From positions 744,001 through 808,000 of the forward strand of contig NZ_AP022569.1 of NCBI RefSeq assembly GCF_010727945.1: a stretch of DNA of 64,000 nt, given 5' to 3'. This stretch comes from Mycobacterium cookii. Its GTDB lineage: Bacteria > Actinomycetota > Actinomycetes > Mycobacteriales > Mycobacteriaceae. The notes below the pieces were generated by a model. It searched no databases. It had not been told where the DNA came from and was given only the letters and a program-made list of their open reading frames with translations. The position numbers and the translations under genes are program-made. Positions 37,265 to 45,452 of this stretch are shown piece by piece. Position 1 is the stretch's first letter; each line of letters opens with the position of its first letter.

Positions 37265-38365
37265 TCAGGGTGTCAGTACGACCTTGAGGACTTCGCCGCG
37301 GTGCTGGGCGGCGACCGCCTCGTTGATCTGTGCCATCGGCATCGTCGTGATCAGCTTGTCGAACGGGAATTTGCCCTGACGATGAAGATCCAGCAGGTAG
37401 GGGATGAAGGTCTGCGGATCGGAGTCGCCCTCGACGATGCCTCGAATGGTGAGCCCGAGCAACGGCGGCTGGAACAGGCCGACCGAGAAGACCGCGTCGG
37501 GATCGGCCGGTACACCGATCAGCCCGAGCATTCCCCGCATCCCGAGGGAGGCCAGCAGCTGTTCGACGACCGGGGTCACGGCGGTGGTGTCGATGGCGTA
37601 ATCGACTCCGGCCGGCACGATCTCCCGGATCTGGTCGGCCAGCGGACCGGCTTGCGGATCGATGGTGTGGGTGGCGCCGAGCTCGGTGGCCAGCGTCCGC
37701 CTGCTTTCGTGGAGGTCGACAGCAATGATCGAGCTGGCCTCGCGGACCACCGCGGCCATCACGGCCGACAGGCCCACCGCTCCCGCGCCGGCGACCACCA
37801 CCGCCGACTCGGGTTGCACGTCAAGCGAATTGAATACTGCGCCGGCGCCGGTCTGGATCCCGCAGCCAAGAGGTCCGACCAATTCGACGGGTACGTCCGA
37901 CGGCAACTTGACCACGTTGCGTTCGTGGGCGAGCGCATGGGTGGCCAGCGACGACTGGCCGAAGAAATTTGCACCCAATTTGGTGCCGGCGGAAGTCAGT
38001 CCGGAGGTTCCGTCCGAGCGCACTCCGCTGAAGTTGTATTCGAGGAAGTTGTGGCAGTACGCCGATTCGCCCATGGCGCACCGAGGACACATACCGCAGC
38101 TGTTGAAGCTGATCGCGACATGGTCACCGACGGCAACCGCCGTGACGTCGCCACCGACCGAGACCACGGTTCCGCTGCCTTCGTGGCCCAGGACGCCTGG
38201 CAGTTGAAACGGCAGATGGCCTTCCTTGACCGCGATGTCGGTGTGGCAGATGCCGACTCCGGCGATCTGTACCAGCACTTCGTCGGATGCCGGTTCTTGA
38301 AGTTCGACATCGGCCATGCTGAACGGCGCTCCCACCTCCTGCACTACTGCGGCTGAAATGTGCAT
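37265..38365 (-). CDS. zinc-dependent alcohol dehydrogenase
   Basis: 366-aa class III-like medium-chain dehydrogenase. The catalytic zinc ligands lie in GICHTDIAVKEG and GHEGSGTVVSVG, the structural Cys quartet in CGMCPRCAMGESAYC, and the Rossmann motif in VVVAGAGAVGLSAVMAAV (about 190-207). The N-terminus MHISAAVVQEVGAPFSMADVEL fits aryl or benzyl alcohol dehydrogenases. I chose ATG 38365. It heads the operon with the hydrolase, WS/DGAT and LuxR genes. Copy 3 of the shared upstream element lies 91 bases before the start. Confidence 0.92.
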   Translation of the reverse strand: MHISAAVVQEVGAPFSMADVELQEPASDEVLVQIAGVGICHTDIAVKEGHLPFQLPGVLGHEGSGTVVSVGGDVTAVAVGDHVAISFNSCGMCPRCAMGESAYCHNFLEYNFSGVRSDGTSGLTSAGTKLGANFFGQSSLATHALAHERNVVKLPSDVPVELVGPLGCGIQTGAGAVFNSLDVQPESAVVVAGAGAVGLSAVMAAVVREASSIIAVDLHESRRTLATELGATHTIDPQAGPLADQIREIVPAGVDYAIDTTAVTPVVEQLLASLGMRGMLGLIGVPADPDAVFSVGLFQPPLLGLTIRGIVEGDSDPQTFIPYLLDLHRQGKFPFDKLITTMPMAQINEAVAAQHRGEVLKVVLTP

Positions 38366-38456
38366 CCGGCTGCCTCTTTTCCGTTCGCTGGCACGCGGGC
38401 ACGGTGCGAGTACCCACGCGCGTGCTGATGAGTGTGGCCGACCGACCGATGCCACC

Positions 38457-38498
38457 GCGTCACCACATCGGGCAGTTCTCTACCCCGCAGAGGGGGTA
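38457..38498 (-). promoter_or_regulatory. shared 42-bp upstream element, copy 3 (alcohol dehydrogenase operon)
   Basis: GCGTCACCA-N26-GGGGGTA recurs here with the same 26-base spacing as copies 1 and 2, although the inner 26 bases differ. Within it, TACCCC-GCAGA-GGGGTA is a second inverted repeat (about 38481-38498). It lies in the divergent region between the alcohol dehydrogenase (-) and the HAD/acyltransferase gene (+). Confidence 0.5.
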
Positions 38499-38593
38499 TT
38501 TCCTTTCCAACCCCTTGGCGCGGTCCGCGCAAGTCCTCATATTGGGATGGTCGCAACCTTGTTTGCAGCCACCGGCCGGAAGTGAGAAATGAG

Positions 38594-40108
38594 ATGACCG
38601 GCACGCCAGCACCGGTGATCGCTGTCGACGAATTGATCGAGCGCATCAAGACAGGACCTGCCGGTCGGAGCGTGGCGGCGTTCTTCGACTTCGACGGAAC
38701 GTTGATCCAGGGGTACTCGGCCGGCGCGCTCTACGCGCACCGCGCCCGCAATCTCGAACTCGGACCCGACGAGCTCATCCGGACATTGCGCGCCGCGATC
38801 GGCGGTCCCCTCACCGAGGAGGCATTCAAAGACCTTGTCACGCAGGGCATCCGGGGCTGGGTCGGACGCCAAGACGACGACCTCATGGAATTGGGCGAGC
38901 AACTCTTCGCTCAGCAGATCGCCGGCGCGCTCTTTCACGGGGCGTGGCGATTGGTACGCGCCCACCAGAATCGCGGCCACACCGTTGTCATCGCGACCTC
39001 GGCGACGCGGATGCAGGCGCAGCCCATTGCCCGGGAATTGGGTGTCGAGCATGTCTTGTGCACCGAGCTCCAGACCGAGCACGGCGTGCTCACCGGTGGC
39101 GTCGTGGGACGTCCGCCGTGGGGGGAGGGCAAACTCGCCGCGGTCAAGGAGTTCGCCAGACGTCGACGCATCCCGCTGAAAAACAGCCATGCCTACGCCA
39201 ACGGCGCCGAGGACGTCCCGCTGCTCGAAGGTGTCGGGTTCCCCCACCCGGTCAACCCGGAGCCGCTGCTGGCCCGTCGAGCAGAAGAGCGCGGGTGGCA
39301 ACTCCTGCGGTTTTCCGGCAAGCGAAGCCGCCTGCATCCCGTGGCGCTGGCCAGGACGTCGGCGTTGTTCGGGAGCTTCGCCGCGGCGGTGGGCGTGGGC
39401 GCGCTGGCCGGGGCGTTGACCGTGGATCGCCGCCACGGGGTCGACGCGGCCACGCGGCTGTTCGGCCGTGTCGGTGGACAATTGAGCAACGTCCGGGTCA
39501 CGGTCCTCGACGAGCATCACAGCACGCGACGGCCGGCGGTGTTTCTCATCAACCATCAGAGCACGTTGATCGACGCACTGGTCACCTCGCGGGTGGTCCA
39601 GCGCGGCTTCAGCGTCATGGCCAAAGCCGAAGTGAAACAGATCCCGGTGCTCGGGCAGTTGCTCACGCTGGCCGATGTCGCGTTCGTCGACCGGGCAAAC
39701 ACGTCTCAGGCCATCTCGGCAATGCAGCCCGTGGTGGAAAAGCTACGCGCCGGGATCTCGATCGTGTTGGCGCCCGAAGGCACTCGGTCGCTGAGCCCGC
39801 GCGTCGGCGCATTCAAAAAGGGCGGCTTTCACCTGGCCCGCGACGCCGGGGTGCCGATCGTTCCGATCGTCATTCGCAACGCAGGCGAGATCATGTGGCG
39901 CAATGCCAAGGTGGTTCAGGAAGGCACGATCGAAGTCGTTGTCCACGAACCGGTTCCGACCACCGACTGGACGCGGGACGACCTGAACGAATGGGTGTCG
40001 CGGACGCGCCAGTTGTATGTCGACACATTGGACGATTGGCCGGGTATCGACGCGGCAAAGAGGTGGTCGGATGCGATCGCGCAGGGATCCGGAGCGGTGC
40101 AGCGATGA
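38594..40108 (+). CDS. HAD-IB phosphatase fused to 1-acylglycerol-3-phosphate acyltransferase (PlsC-like, Rv2483c type)
   Basis: 504-aa bifunctional protein. Residues about 20-235 form a HAD-IB phosphatase (motif I FFDFDGTL, TSATRMQAQPIARELG, and NSHAYANGAEDVPLLEGVG for motifs III/IV). Residues about 295-490 form a PlsC acyltransferase (NHQSTLID, FVDRANTSQAI, EGTRSLSPRVGAFKKGGFHLA). The first acyltransferase motif reads H-x5-D instead of the usual H-x4-D. The role is phospholipid or triacylglycerol precursor synthesis. I chose ATG 38594 (MTGTPAPVIAVDEL). Its stop overlaps the ATG of the next acyltransferase. Confidence 0.9.
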   Translation: MTGTPAPVIAVDELIERIKTGPAGRSVAAFFDFDGTLIQGYSAGALYAHRARNLELGPDELIRTLRAAIGGPLTEEAFKDLVTQGIRGWVGRQDDDLMELGEQLFAQQIAGALFHGAWRLVRAHQNRGHTVVIATSATRMQAQPIARELGVEHVLCTELQTEHGVLTGGVVGRPPWGEGKLAAVKEFARRRRIPLKNSHAYANGAEDVPLLEGVGFPHPVNPEPLLARRAEERGWQLLRFSGKRSRLHPVALARTSALFGSFAAAVGVGALAGALTVDRRHGVDAATRLFGRVGGQLSNVRVTVLDEHHSTRRPAVFLINHQSTLIDALVTSRVVQRGFSVMAKAEVKQIPVLGQLLTLADVAFVDRANTSQAISAMQPVVEKLRAGISIVLAPEGTRSLSPRVGAFKKGGFHLARDAGVPIVPIVIRNAGEIMWRNAKVVQEGTIEVVVHEPVPTTDWTRDDLNEWVSRTRQLYVDTLDDWPGIDAAKRWSDAIAQGSGAVQR

Positions 40109-41952
40109 CGTCGCTGCACGACCGGTTCACCAGGGTGCTCGGTGCGAAAGCGTCCGCCGGCCGGTCGTCAGACGAAGCCGAGGCACTGCTCGGGTCTGAC
40201 GACTTTCATCGCGCCACAACGCAATTAGCTTCGCAACTGGGCCGCGATGCGACCGACGTGCACGCCGAGGCGGTCGGCTATGTACGCGAGATGGCGGCCA
40301 CTCATGTCCCATCCGTCGTGCGCACCTGGAAAGCATTGTCCGCATGGATGGTTCGTGGCTTTCAGGTCGTCGTCGACGACGACGAGGTGGCCCGACTGCG
40401 GGCCCTCGACCGCGACCACGCATTGATCTTCTTGATCTCGCACCGGTCTTACCTGGATCAGTTCTCGTTTCCGCCGCGCCTCACCCGGGAAGGTATCTCG
40501 CCGACCTTCGGGCTCGCCGGCGCCAACCTCAACTTTTTCCCGCTGGGCACGATGGCCCGACGCAACGGATTCATCCCGGTCCGGCGCTCGACGGGCGACG
40601 TACCGGTGTATCGGTTGGCCCTGCGCGCGCTCGTCGGCCAGATGGTGGCCAGTGGCCGCAACCTGGTGTGGTCGATCGAAGGGGGCCGCACACGCACCGG
40701 CAAGTTGCGGACCCCGCGGTACGGATTGCTGCGGTATGTCACCGATGCCGTCGAATCCGTGGGCTCACAGCAGACGCTCGCCGTTCCCGTCTCGATTCTC
40801 TTCGACCAGTTGCCGCTGCACGAAGTCAAACTGATGACAGAGGAATCGCGTGGGCTTCCCAAGAAGCCCGAGAACGCGCGCTGGTTGTTGAGTTACGCAC
40901 GCGGCCTTCGGTATCGGCTGGGCCATATCTACATCAACTTCGCTGCGCCGGTGCCGCTGTACGAGCGCATGGTGGCGTTGCGCGCCGAGGGGCTGAACGA
41001 CCGGCAAATCGTCGAGCGGATCGCGCTCGACATCTGCCACCGCCTCAACCAGGTCACACCGGTGACTGCGACAGCCGCGGTGTGCGTTGCGATGCTCGGT
41101 GAAGACCGTGCCCTGACACTCGACGAAGTGTGCGCCACGGTCGCGCCGCTGGCCCGGTACCTGCGCGCCCGCGGCTGGCCCGTCGCCGGGAGGGCCGACC
41201 TCACCGACCGCGCTACGGTCTCGCGGACGCTGCGCGACTTGGTCGGCTCCGGGGTGTTGTCGTGCTACTCCGAAGGGCCGAGCACGGTGTGGGGGATCGG
41301 CGGCGACCAGCATCTGATCGCGGCGGTCTACCGCAACAGCGCGGTCCATGTCCTGGTGATGAGGGCGATCGCCGAGCTTGCCTTGCTGGCCATCGTCCGG
41401 ACGCCGGGGGCCACCAAGCGCACGGGATGGGAAAGGGCGTCGGCGGTCCGCGAACTGCTCAAATTCGACTTCTTCTTCGCCGGGCGTGCCGAGTTCGCCG
41501 ACGAATTGTGGAATGAGTTCGCGATCATGACCGGCCGCGGCCACGACCCCGGGGCGCCGCTGGATCCCGATGAGGCGATGCGCAGTTTGACCGAAAGCGA
41601 GCTACTTGTAGCACATCTCGTGCTCAGGCCCTTCATCGACGCGTACCGGGTGATGGCTGAGGAGTTGCTCAGCAGCGGCACTGTGCGCGACGTGGACGAG
41701 CCCGCGCTGCTCGAGAGGTGTCTTCGGCTCGCTCGTCAGTGGTCCCTGCAGCACCGCATCACCGAAGAGTCGGTGTCGGCCGATATGTTCACCGCCGCCC
41801 TGAAGATGGCCCGTCACCGCGGGCTTCTCGACCCCGCTGCCGCGGAGTCCGATATTGCCGTCGGTCGGGAAGCCCTTGTCGCCGAGCTCGACGACCTGCA
41901 GCGGTCAATCGGTGAACTGGCCCAGCTGCGTCGGGACTTCGTGACGGTATGA
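40105..41952 (+). CDS. PlsB-type glycerol-3-phosphate acyltransferase
   Basis: 615-aa acyltransferase for the first step of glycerolipid synthesis. Motif I HRSYLD is at about residues 113-118, motif II GTMARRNGFIPVRR near 147-160, motif III SIEGGRTRTGKLRTPRYG near 190-207, and motif IV ISILFDQLPL-like near 232. The long C-terminal helical region is typical of PlsB; the length is close to Mtb PlsB1 (621 aa) rather than PlsB2 (789 aa). ATG 40105 overlaps the previous stop as ATGA, so both acyltransferases are coupled. The frame is open far upstream, but that part is a shadow of the PlsC gene. Confidence 0.9.
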   Translation: MTSLHDRFTRVLGAKASAGRSSDEAEALLGSDDFHRATTQLASQLGRDATDVHAEAVGYVREMAATHVPSVVRTWKALSAWMVRGFQVVVDDDEVARLRALDRDHALIFLISHRSYLDQFSFPPRLTREGISPTFGLAGANLNFFPLGTMARRNGFIPVRRSTGDVPVYRLALRALVGQMVASGRNLVWSIEGGRTRTGKLRTPRYGLLRYVTDAVESVGSQQTLAVPVSILFDQLPLHEVKLMTEESRGLPKKPENARWLLSYARGLRYRLGHIYINFAAPVPLYERMVALRAEGLNDRQIVERIALDICHRLNQVTPVTATAAVCVAMLGEDRALTLDEVCATVAPLARYLRARGWPVAGRADLTDRATVSRTLRDLVGSGVLSCYSEGPSTVWGIGGDQHLIAAVYRNSAVHVLVMRAIAELALLAIVRTPGATKRTGWERASAVRELLKFDFFFAGRAEFADELWNEFAIMTGRGHDPGAPLDPDEAMRSLTESELLVAHLVLRPFIDAYRVMAEELLSSGTVRDVDEPALLERCLRLARQWSLQHRITEESVSADMFTAALKMARHRGLLDPAAAESDIAVGREALVAELDDLQRSIGELAQLRRDFVTV

Positions 41953-41994
41953 GCACGTCGCCGCGTCTGGCGCCGGCTGGCGTCGCTTTGGTAA

Positions 41995-42009
41995 TATGGT
42001 AAGACCATA
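41995..42009 (+). promoter_or_regulatory. FadR-type palindromic operator, site 1
   Basis: TATGGTAAGACCATA is a 6-bp inverted repeat around 3 bases with the GT-N3-AC core of FadR-family GntR operators. It overlaps a -10-like TAATAT (41992-41997), which places a repressor directly on the promoter of the ring-hydrolase operon. The ATG is 58 bases downstream. Confidence 0.7.
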
Positions 42010-42067
42010 AACGAGTGGCTTTCAGGACCTTCTGACTTGCCGGGCTTTCAATGAGGAGAGGCAACCG

Positions 42068-42862
42068 ATGACCGAGTTCACCGACATTTCCTACGAGGTC
42101 GACCGTGGTCTGGCCTGGATCACGATCAACAGGCCCGAACGCTACAACGCGTTTCGGGCGCGCACGCTCGACGAGCTGATTCGGGCCTTCAAATTGGCTT
42201 GGGGCAGTTCGGAAGTCGGCGTGATCTGCCTGACGGGGGCGGGCGAGAAAGCCTTCTGCACCGGTGGCGACCAGAAGCAGCGCGCCGAGACCGGTGACTA
42301 CGGCCCGTCCGAAACCGGGTTGTTCGAGGTGGATACGTTGCATCGGGTCATCCGGGACGTGCCGAAGCCGGTGATCGCGGCGGTCAACGGATTCGCGATC
42401 GGCGGCGGTCATGTTCTGCACGTGCTGTGCGACCTGACGATCGCCGCCGACACCGCGCTGTTCGGTCAAAACGGTCCGCGAGTCGGCTCGTTCGACGCGG
42501 GCTTCGGAACCGGCTACCTCGCGCGTGTGGTCGGCGAGAAGCGCGCACGCGAGATCTGGTTCCTGTGCCGCAGGTATTCCGCTCAGCAGGCCTACGACTG
42601 GGGACTGGTCAACAAGGTCGTACCGCCCGACCAGCTCAAGTCCGAAGTCCGCGCATGGGCCGACGAAATCCTGCAGCTTTCCCCGACCGCGTTGAAGGTT
42701 CTCAAGCAGTCGTTCAACACCGACACCGAACAATTCGCGTCGGTGGGTCAGATGGCGTACTCGACGCTGAAGATGTTCGGCGACACTCCCGAAGCGCAGG
42801 AAGGCATCACCGCCTTCAACGAGAAGCGCAGCCCCGAATTCGCTGCCTACCGGGGCAACTGA
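42068..42862 (+). CDS. BadI/MenB-like enoyl-CoA hydratase/isomerase family ring hydrolase
   Basis: 264-aa crotonase-fold enzyme. The oxyanion-hole segments are AFCTGGDQKQRA and FAIGGGHVLHVLCDLTIAAD. The block QNGPRVGSFDAGFGTGYLARVVGEKRAREIWFLCRRYSAQQAYDWGLVNKVV is the MenB/BadI pattern (naphthoyl-CoA synthase, 2-ketocyclohexanecarboxyl-CoA hydrolase). Since the gene is followed by acyl-CoA dehydrogenase, SDR and MaoC genes, hydrolytic opening of a beta-keto alicyclic ring thioester (BadI role) is more likely than menaquinone synthesis. A GAGGAG ribosome site precedes ATG 42068. Confidence 0.85.
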   Translation: MTEFTDISYEVDRGLAWITINRPERYNAFRARTLDELIRAFKLAWGSSEVGVICLTGAGEKAFCTGGDQKQRAETGDYGPSETGLFEVDTLHRVIRDVPKPVIAAVNGFAIGGGHVLHVLCDLTIAADTALFGQNGPRVGSFDAGFGTGYLARVVGEKRAREIWFLCRRYSAQQAYDWGLVNKVVPPDQLKSEVRAWADEILQLSPTALKVLKQSFNTDTEQFASVGQMAYSTLKMFGDTPEAQEGITAFNEKRSPEFAAYRGN

Positions 42863-42864
42863 GC

Positions 42865-43992
42865 ATGTTCACGGCCGAGCAGTCGGAGTTCGCGGCCGCG
42901 ATCGAACGATTCTGTGCCGACAACTGCGCCACCTTCGAACAGCGCGCGCAGTTGACCAACGGCCTGTCCAACAGCTCCGAACTGCTGCGACGGTTTGCCG
43001 AACTCGGCTGGCTCGGTGTGTCGATTCCCGTCGCATACGGCGGCGGGGGAGCGGGGATGGTCGAAGAGTGCATCTTCTTGGAGGAGACCGCGCGCGGCCA
43101 GGCGCCAATCCATGCCTACGGCACGGGATTGACTGCGGCACAGACCTATTTGCGACACGGCACCGAACAGCAGAAGAAGGAGGTCGTCGGCAACCTGTGC
43201 GCCGGGCACTTTGAAGCGATCGCGTTGTCCGAACCCGGCGCGGGGTCCGATCTCGCGGGGGTCCGCACCCGAGCGGTCCGCGACGATCACCGCTTCATCG
43301 TCAACGGCCAGAAGACCTGGATCACCGCGGCACATCTGGCCGATCACCTGCTGGTCCTCACCCGCACCGATCCCGACGCCGCAAAACACCACGGCCTGAC
43401 ACTGCTGTACCTGCCGACCTCGACGCCAGGACTGGATATCAAGGCGATCCAGACCATGGACGGCCACACCGTCAACGACGTGTTCTTCACCGACGTCGTC
43501 GTACCCGTCGACAACGTCGTCGGCGGGATCGGTGACGCCTGGCATCGGTTGATGCGCGGGCTCAACGTCGAGCGACTCATCATCGCCGCGATGTCGCAGG
43601 GCGCCGCACGCCGATCTCTGCAAGACACCATCGGCTATGTGCGCACCCGCGAACAGTTCGGCAGGCCCATCGGTACGTTCCAGGCCGTCCGCCATCGGCT
43701 GGCCGATCTGGCCGCCGAGATCGACTGCTGCCGCGCGTATGTGTATCAGGTGGCCGCTCAGATCGACGCCGGACTGGAAGACCAACTCGCCCGGGAAGGT
43801 TCGATCGCGAAACTCAAGTGCACCGAAGTGGCCAAACGTGCCGCGCTCGAGGGTGTGCAACTGATGGGCGGCAATGGCTACAGCGTCGAATTCGGCATGG
43901 AGGCGCAGGTCCGGAAAGCATTGGCACCACCGATCTACGGCGGCGCCAACGAGATTCAGCGCGAGATCATCGGGAAGAGCTTGGGACTATGA
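42865..43992 (+). CDS. acyl-CoA dehydrogenase
   Basis: 375-aa FAD enzyme of the acyl-CoA dehydrogenase family. The N-terminal helical domain, the substrate and FAD strand segment ALSEPGAGSDLAGVRTRA and GQKTWITAAHLADHLLVLTRT (about 125-170), and the C-terminal RTREQFGRPIGTFQAVRHRLADLAAEI and QLMGGNGYSVEFGMEAQVRKALAPPIYGGANEIQREIIGK are all present. The usual catalytic Glu position falls in YGGANEIQRE. ATG 42865 is 2 bases after the ring-hydrolase stop, and the end overlaps the SDR gene (ATGA). It may desaturate an alicyclic acyl-CoA. Confidence 0.93.
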   Translation: MFTAEQSEFAAAIERFCADNCATFEQRAQLTNGLSNSSELLRRFAELGWLGVSIPVAYGGGGAGMVEECIFLEETARGQAPIHAYGTGLTAAQTYLRHGTEQQKKEVVGNLCAGHFEAIALSEPGAGSDLAGVRTRAVRDDHRFIVNGQKTWITAAHLADHLLVLTRTDPDAAKHHGLTLLYLPTSTPGLDIKAIQTMDGHTVNDVFFTDVVVPVDNVVGGIGDAWHRLMRGLNVERLIIAAMSQGAARRSLQDTIGYVRTREQFGRPIGTFQAVRHRLADLAAEIDCCRAYVYQVAAQIDAGLEDQLAREGSIAKLKCTEVAKRAALEGVQLMGGNGYSVEFGMEAQVRKALAPPIYGGANEIQREIIGKSLGL

Positions 43993-44882
43993 CGCGCATC
44001 TTCGATCCGAGGGTGCTCGATGGCAAGCGCATTCTGATCACCGGCGGCGGTACTGGGCTGGGTCGCGGAGTCGCCCAGCGGTTGGTCGCCCACGGTGCCC
44101 ATGTGCATTTGTGGGGGCGGCGCGAATCTGTGCTGGCCGAGGCGGCCGCCGACATCGCGACCGGATATCCCGGCGCGATTCACTATCAGACGGTCAACGT
44201 TCGAGAATTCGACGCGGTCGACGCCGCGGTCGCCGAGATATGGGACCGGCACGGCCCGTTGACCGGAGTGTTGAACAATGCGGCTGCGAATTTCATTGCG
44301 CCGACGGTCAGTCTGAGCCCGCGTGCTTTCGACGCGATCACCTCGACGGTCATGACGGGTTCCTTCAATACGACGCTGGCCGTGGGCAGACGCTGGATTG
44401 CTGCGGGGCTGCCCGGATCGGTGCTGTCGAATCTGACGACGTGGGTGTGGAGCGGTTCGGCCTTCGTCGTCCCTTCGGCCATGGCGAAAGCTGCCGTGCA
44501 CGCGATGACGATGTCGCTGGCAGTCGAGTGGGGTCCGTACGGAATTCGCCTCAACGCCCTTGCGCCGGGGCCGATTCCGACCGAGTTCGCCTGGGAGATG
44601 CTCAATCCGACCGACAAGAGCTCGACCGGGGCCACTCAGCCCGAACAGATTCCGCTGCGCCGGTCGGGAACCATCGGCGAACTGGCGAACCTGACGATTT
44701 TCGCGTTCTCGGATGCGTGCGACTATCTCACCGGGGAGACGATCGCGATGGACGGAGGCCAGCGGCTCGCCGGCCCCAACACCTTCGCCGGCTTGTCGGT
44801 CATGAGCGAAGACGACTGGGTGCAGGCCCGCGCGCACAGTAAAGCGGCCTCCGCGTCGGCCAAGTCCGCCCGCTCGGTGTAG
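43989..44882 (+). CDS. short-chain dehydrogenase/reductase
   Basis: 297-aa SDR, similar in plan to 2,4-dienoyl-CoA reductases. The cofactor motif ILITGGGTGLGRG is near residues 16-28 and NNAAANFIAPT near 95. The catalytic Tyr of the usual YxxxK is not clear: the expected segment reads SNLTTWVWSGSAFVVPSAMAKAAVHAMT, where Lys is kept but Tyr is replaced by Val/Pro context, as seen in dienoyl-CoA reductases. It could equally act as a beta-hydroxyacyl-CoA dehydrogenase of the ring pathway. The start ATG 43989 overlaps the acyl-CoA dehydrogenase stop. Confidence 0.85.
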   Translation: MTRIFDPRVLDGKRILITGGGTGLGRGVAQRLVAHGAHVHLWGRRESVLAEAAADIATGYPGAIHYQTVNVREFDAVDAAVAEIWDRHGPLTGVLNNAAANFIAPTVSLSPRAFDAITSTVMTGSFNTTLAVGRRWIAAGLPGSVLSNLTTWVWSGSAFVVPSAMAKAAVHAMTMSLAVEWGPYGIRLNALAPGPIPTEFAWEMLNPTDKSSTGATQPEQIPLRRSGTIGELANLTIFAFSDACDYLTGETIAMDGGQRLAGPNTFAGLSVMSEDDWVQARAHSKAASASAKSARSV

Positions 44883-44895
44883 GCCCGTCACGAAC

Positions 44896-45357
44896 ATGAC
44901 CCGAATAATTTCCTCCATCGACGATGCCGTCGGCGCTGTCGGCGAAGAATTGGGCGTCTCCGACTGGTTGACCGTCGATCAGGATCGCATCGACGCGTTC
45001 GCTGATGCCACCGGCGACCACCAATGGATCCATGTCGACGTCGAGCGAGCCCGCAGCGATAGCCCGTTCAAAACGACTATTGCCCACGGCTTCTTGACGC
45101 TGTCGCTGATCCCGGGCTTGAGCAAGGCCAATTACCGGGTCGAGAACGCGAAGATGGGCATCAACTACGGGCTCAACAGGGTGCGCTTTCTCGCGCCGGT
45201 TCGGGTGGGCAGTCGCGTCCGGGTCCGATCTGACCTCGTCAACGCCGTCAAGGCCGGCGACTCGACGATCGATCTGACCGTCCGGCACACCGTTGAACTC
45301 GATAATTCCGACAAGCCGGCGGCCGTAGCCGAGCTGATCGCGAGAATGGTGTTCTGA
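44896..45357 (+). CDS. MaoC-type (R)-specific enoyl-CoA hydratase
   Basis: 153-aa hot-dog-fold hydratase. The active-site signature DAFADATGDHQWIHVDVERA carries the catalytic Asp and His of R-hydratases (about residues 37-50), followed by TIAHGFLTLSLIPGL. The length is normal for single-domain MaoC proteins. It lies 13 bases after the SDR gene and ends the operon of ring hydrolase, acyl-CoA dehydrogenase and SDR. It would hydrate an enoyl-CoA made by the dehydrogenase. Confidence 0.92.
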   Translation: MTRIISSIDDAVGAVGEELGVSDWLTVDQDRIDAFADATGDHQWIHVDVERARSDSPFKTTIAHGFLTLSLIPGLSKANYRVENAKMGINYGLNRVRFLAPVRVGSRVRVRSDLVNAVKAGDSTIDLTVRHTVELDNSDKPAAVAELIARMVF

Positions 45358-45452
45358 GCTGTTACGGACCACGTTCGACCGGATTTACCCGCAAATAGGC
45401 TAACCTTAGTGATAGGCCTTACCTTTAAGCCGAAGTCTGGGGGACCACAGCG

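Noticed and set aside
38944..40104. Upstream extension of the PlsB open frame to a total of 1002 codons.
   Set aside because: The first 387 codons are the +1 shadow of the HAD/PlsC gene. The PlsB family N-terminus starts at ATG 40105 with a perfect ATGA overlap.
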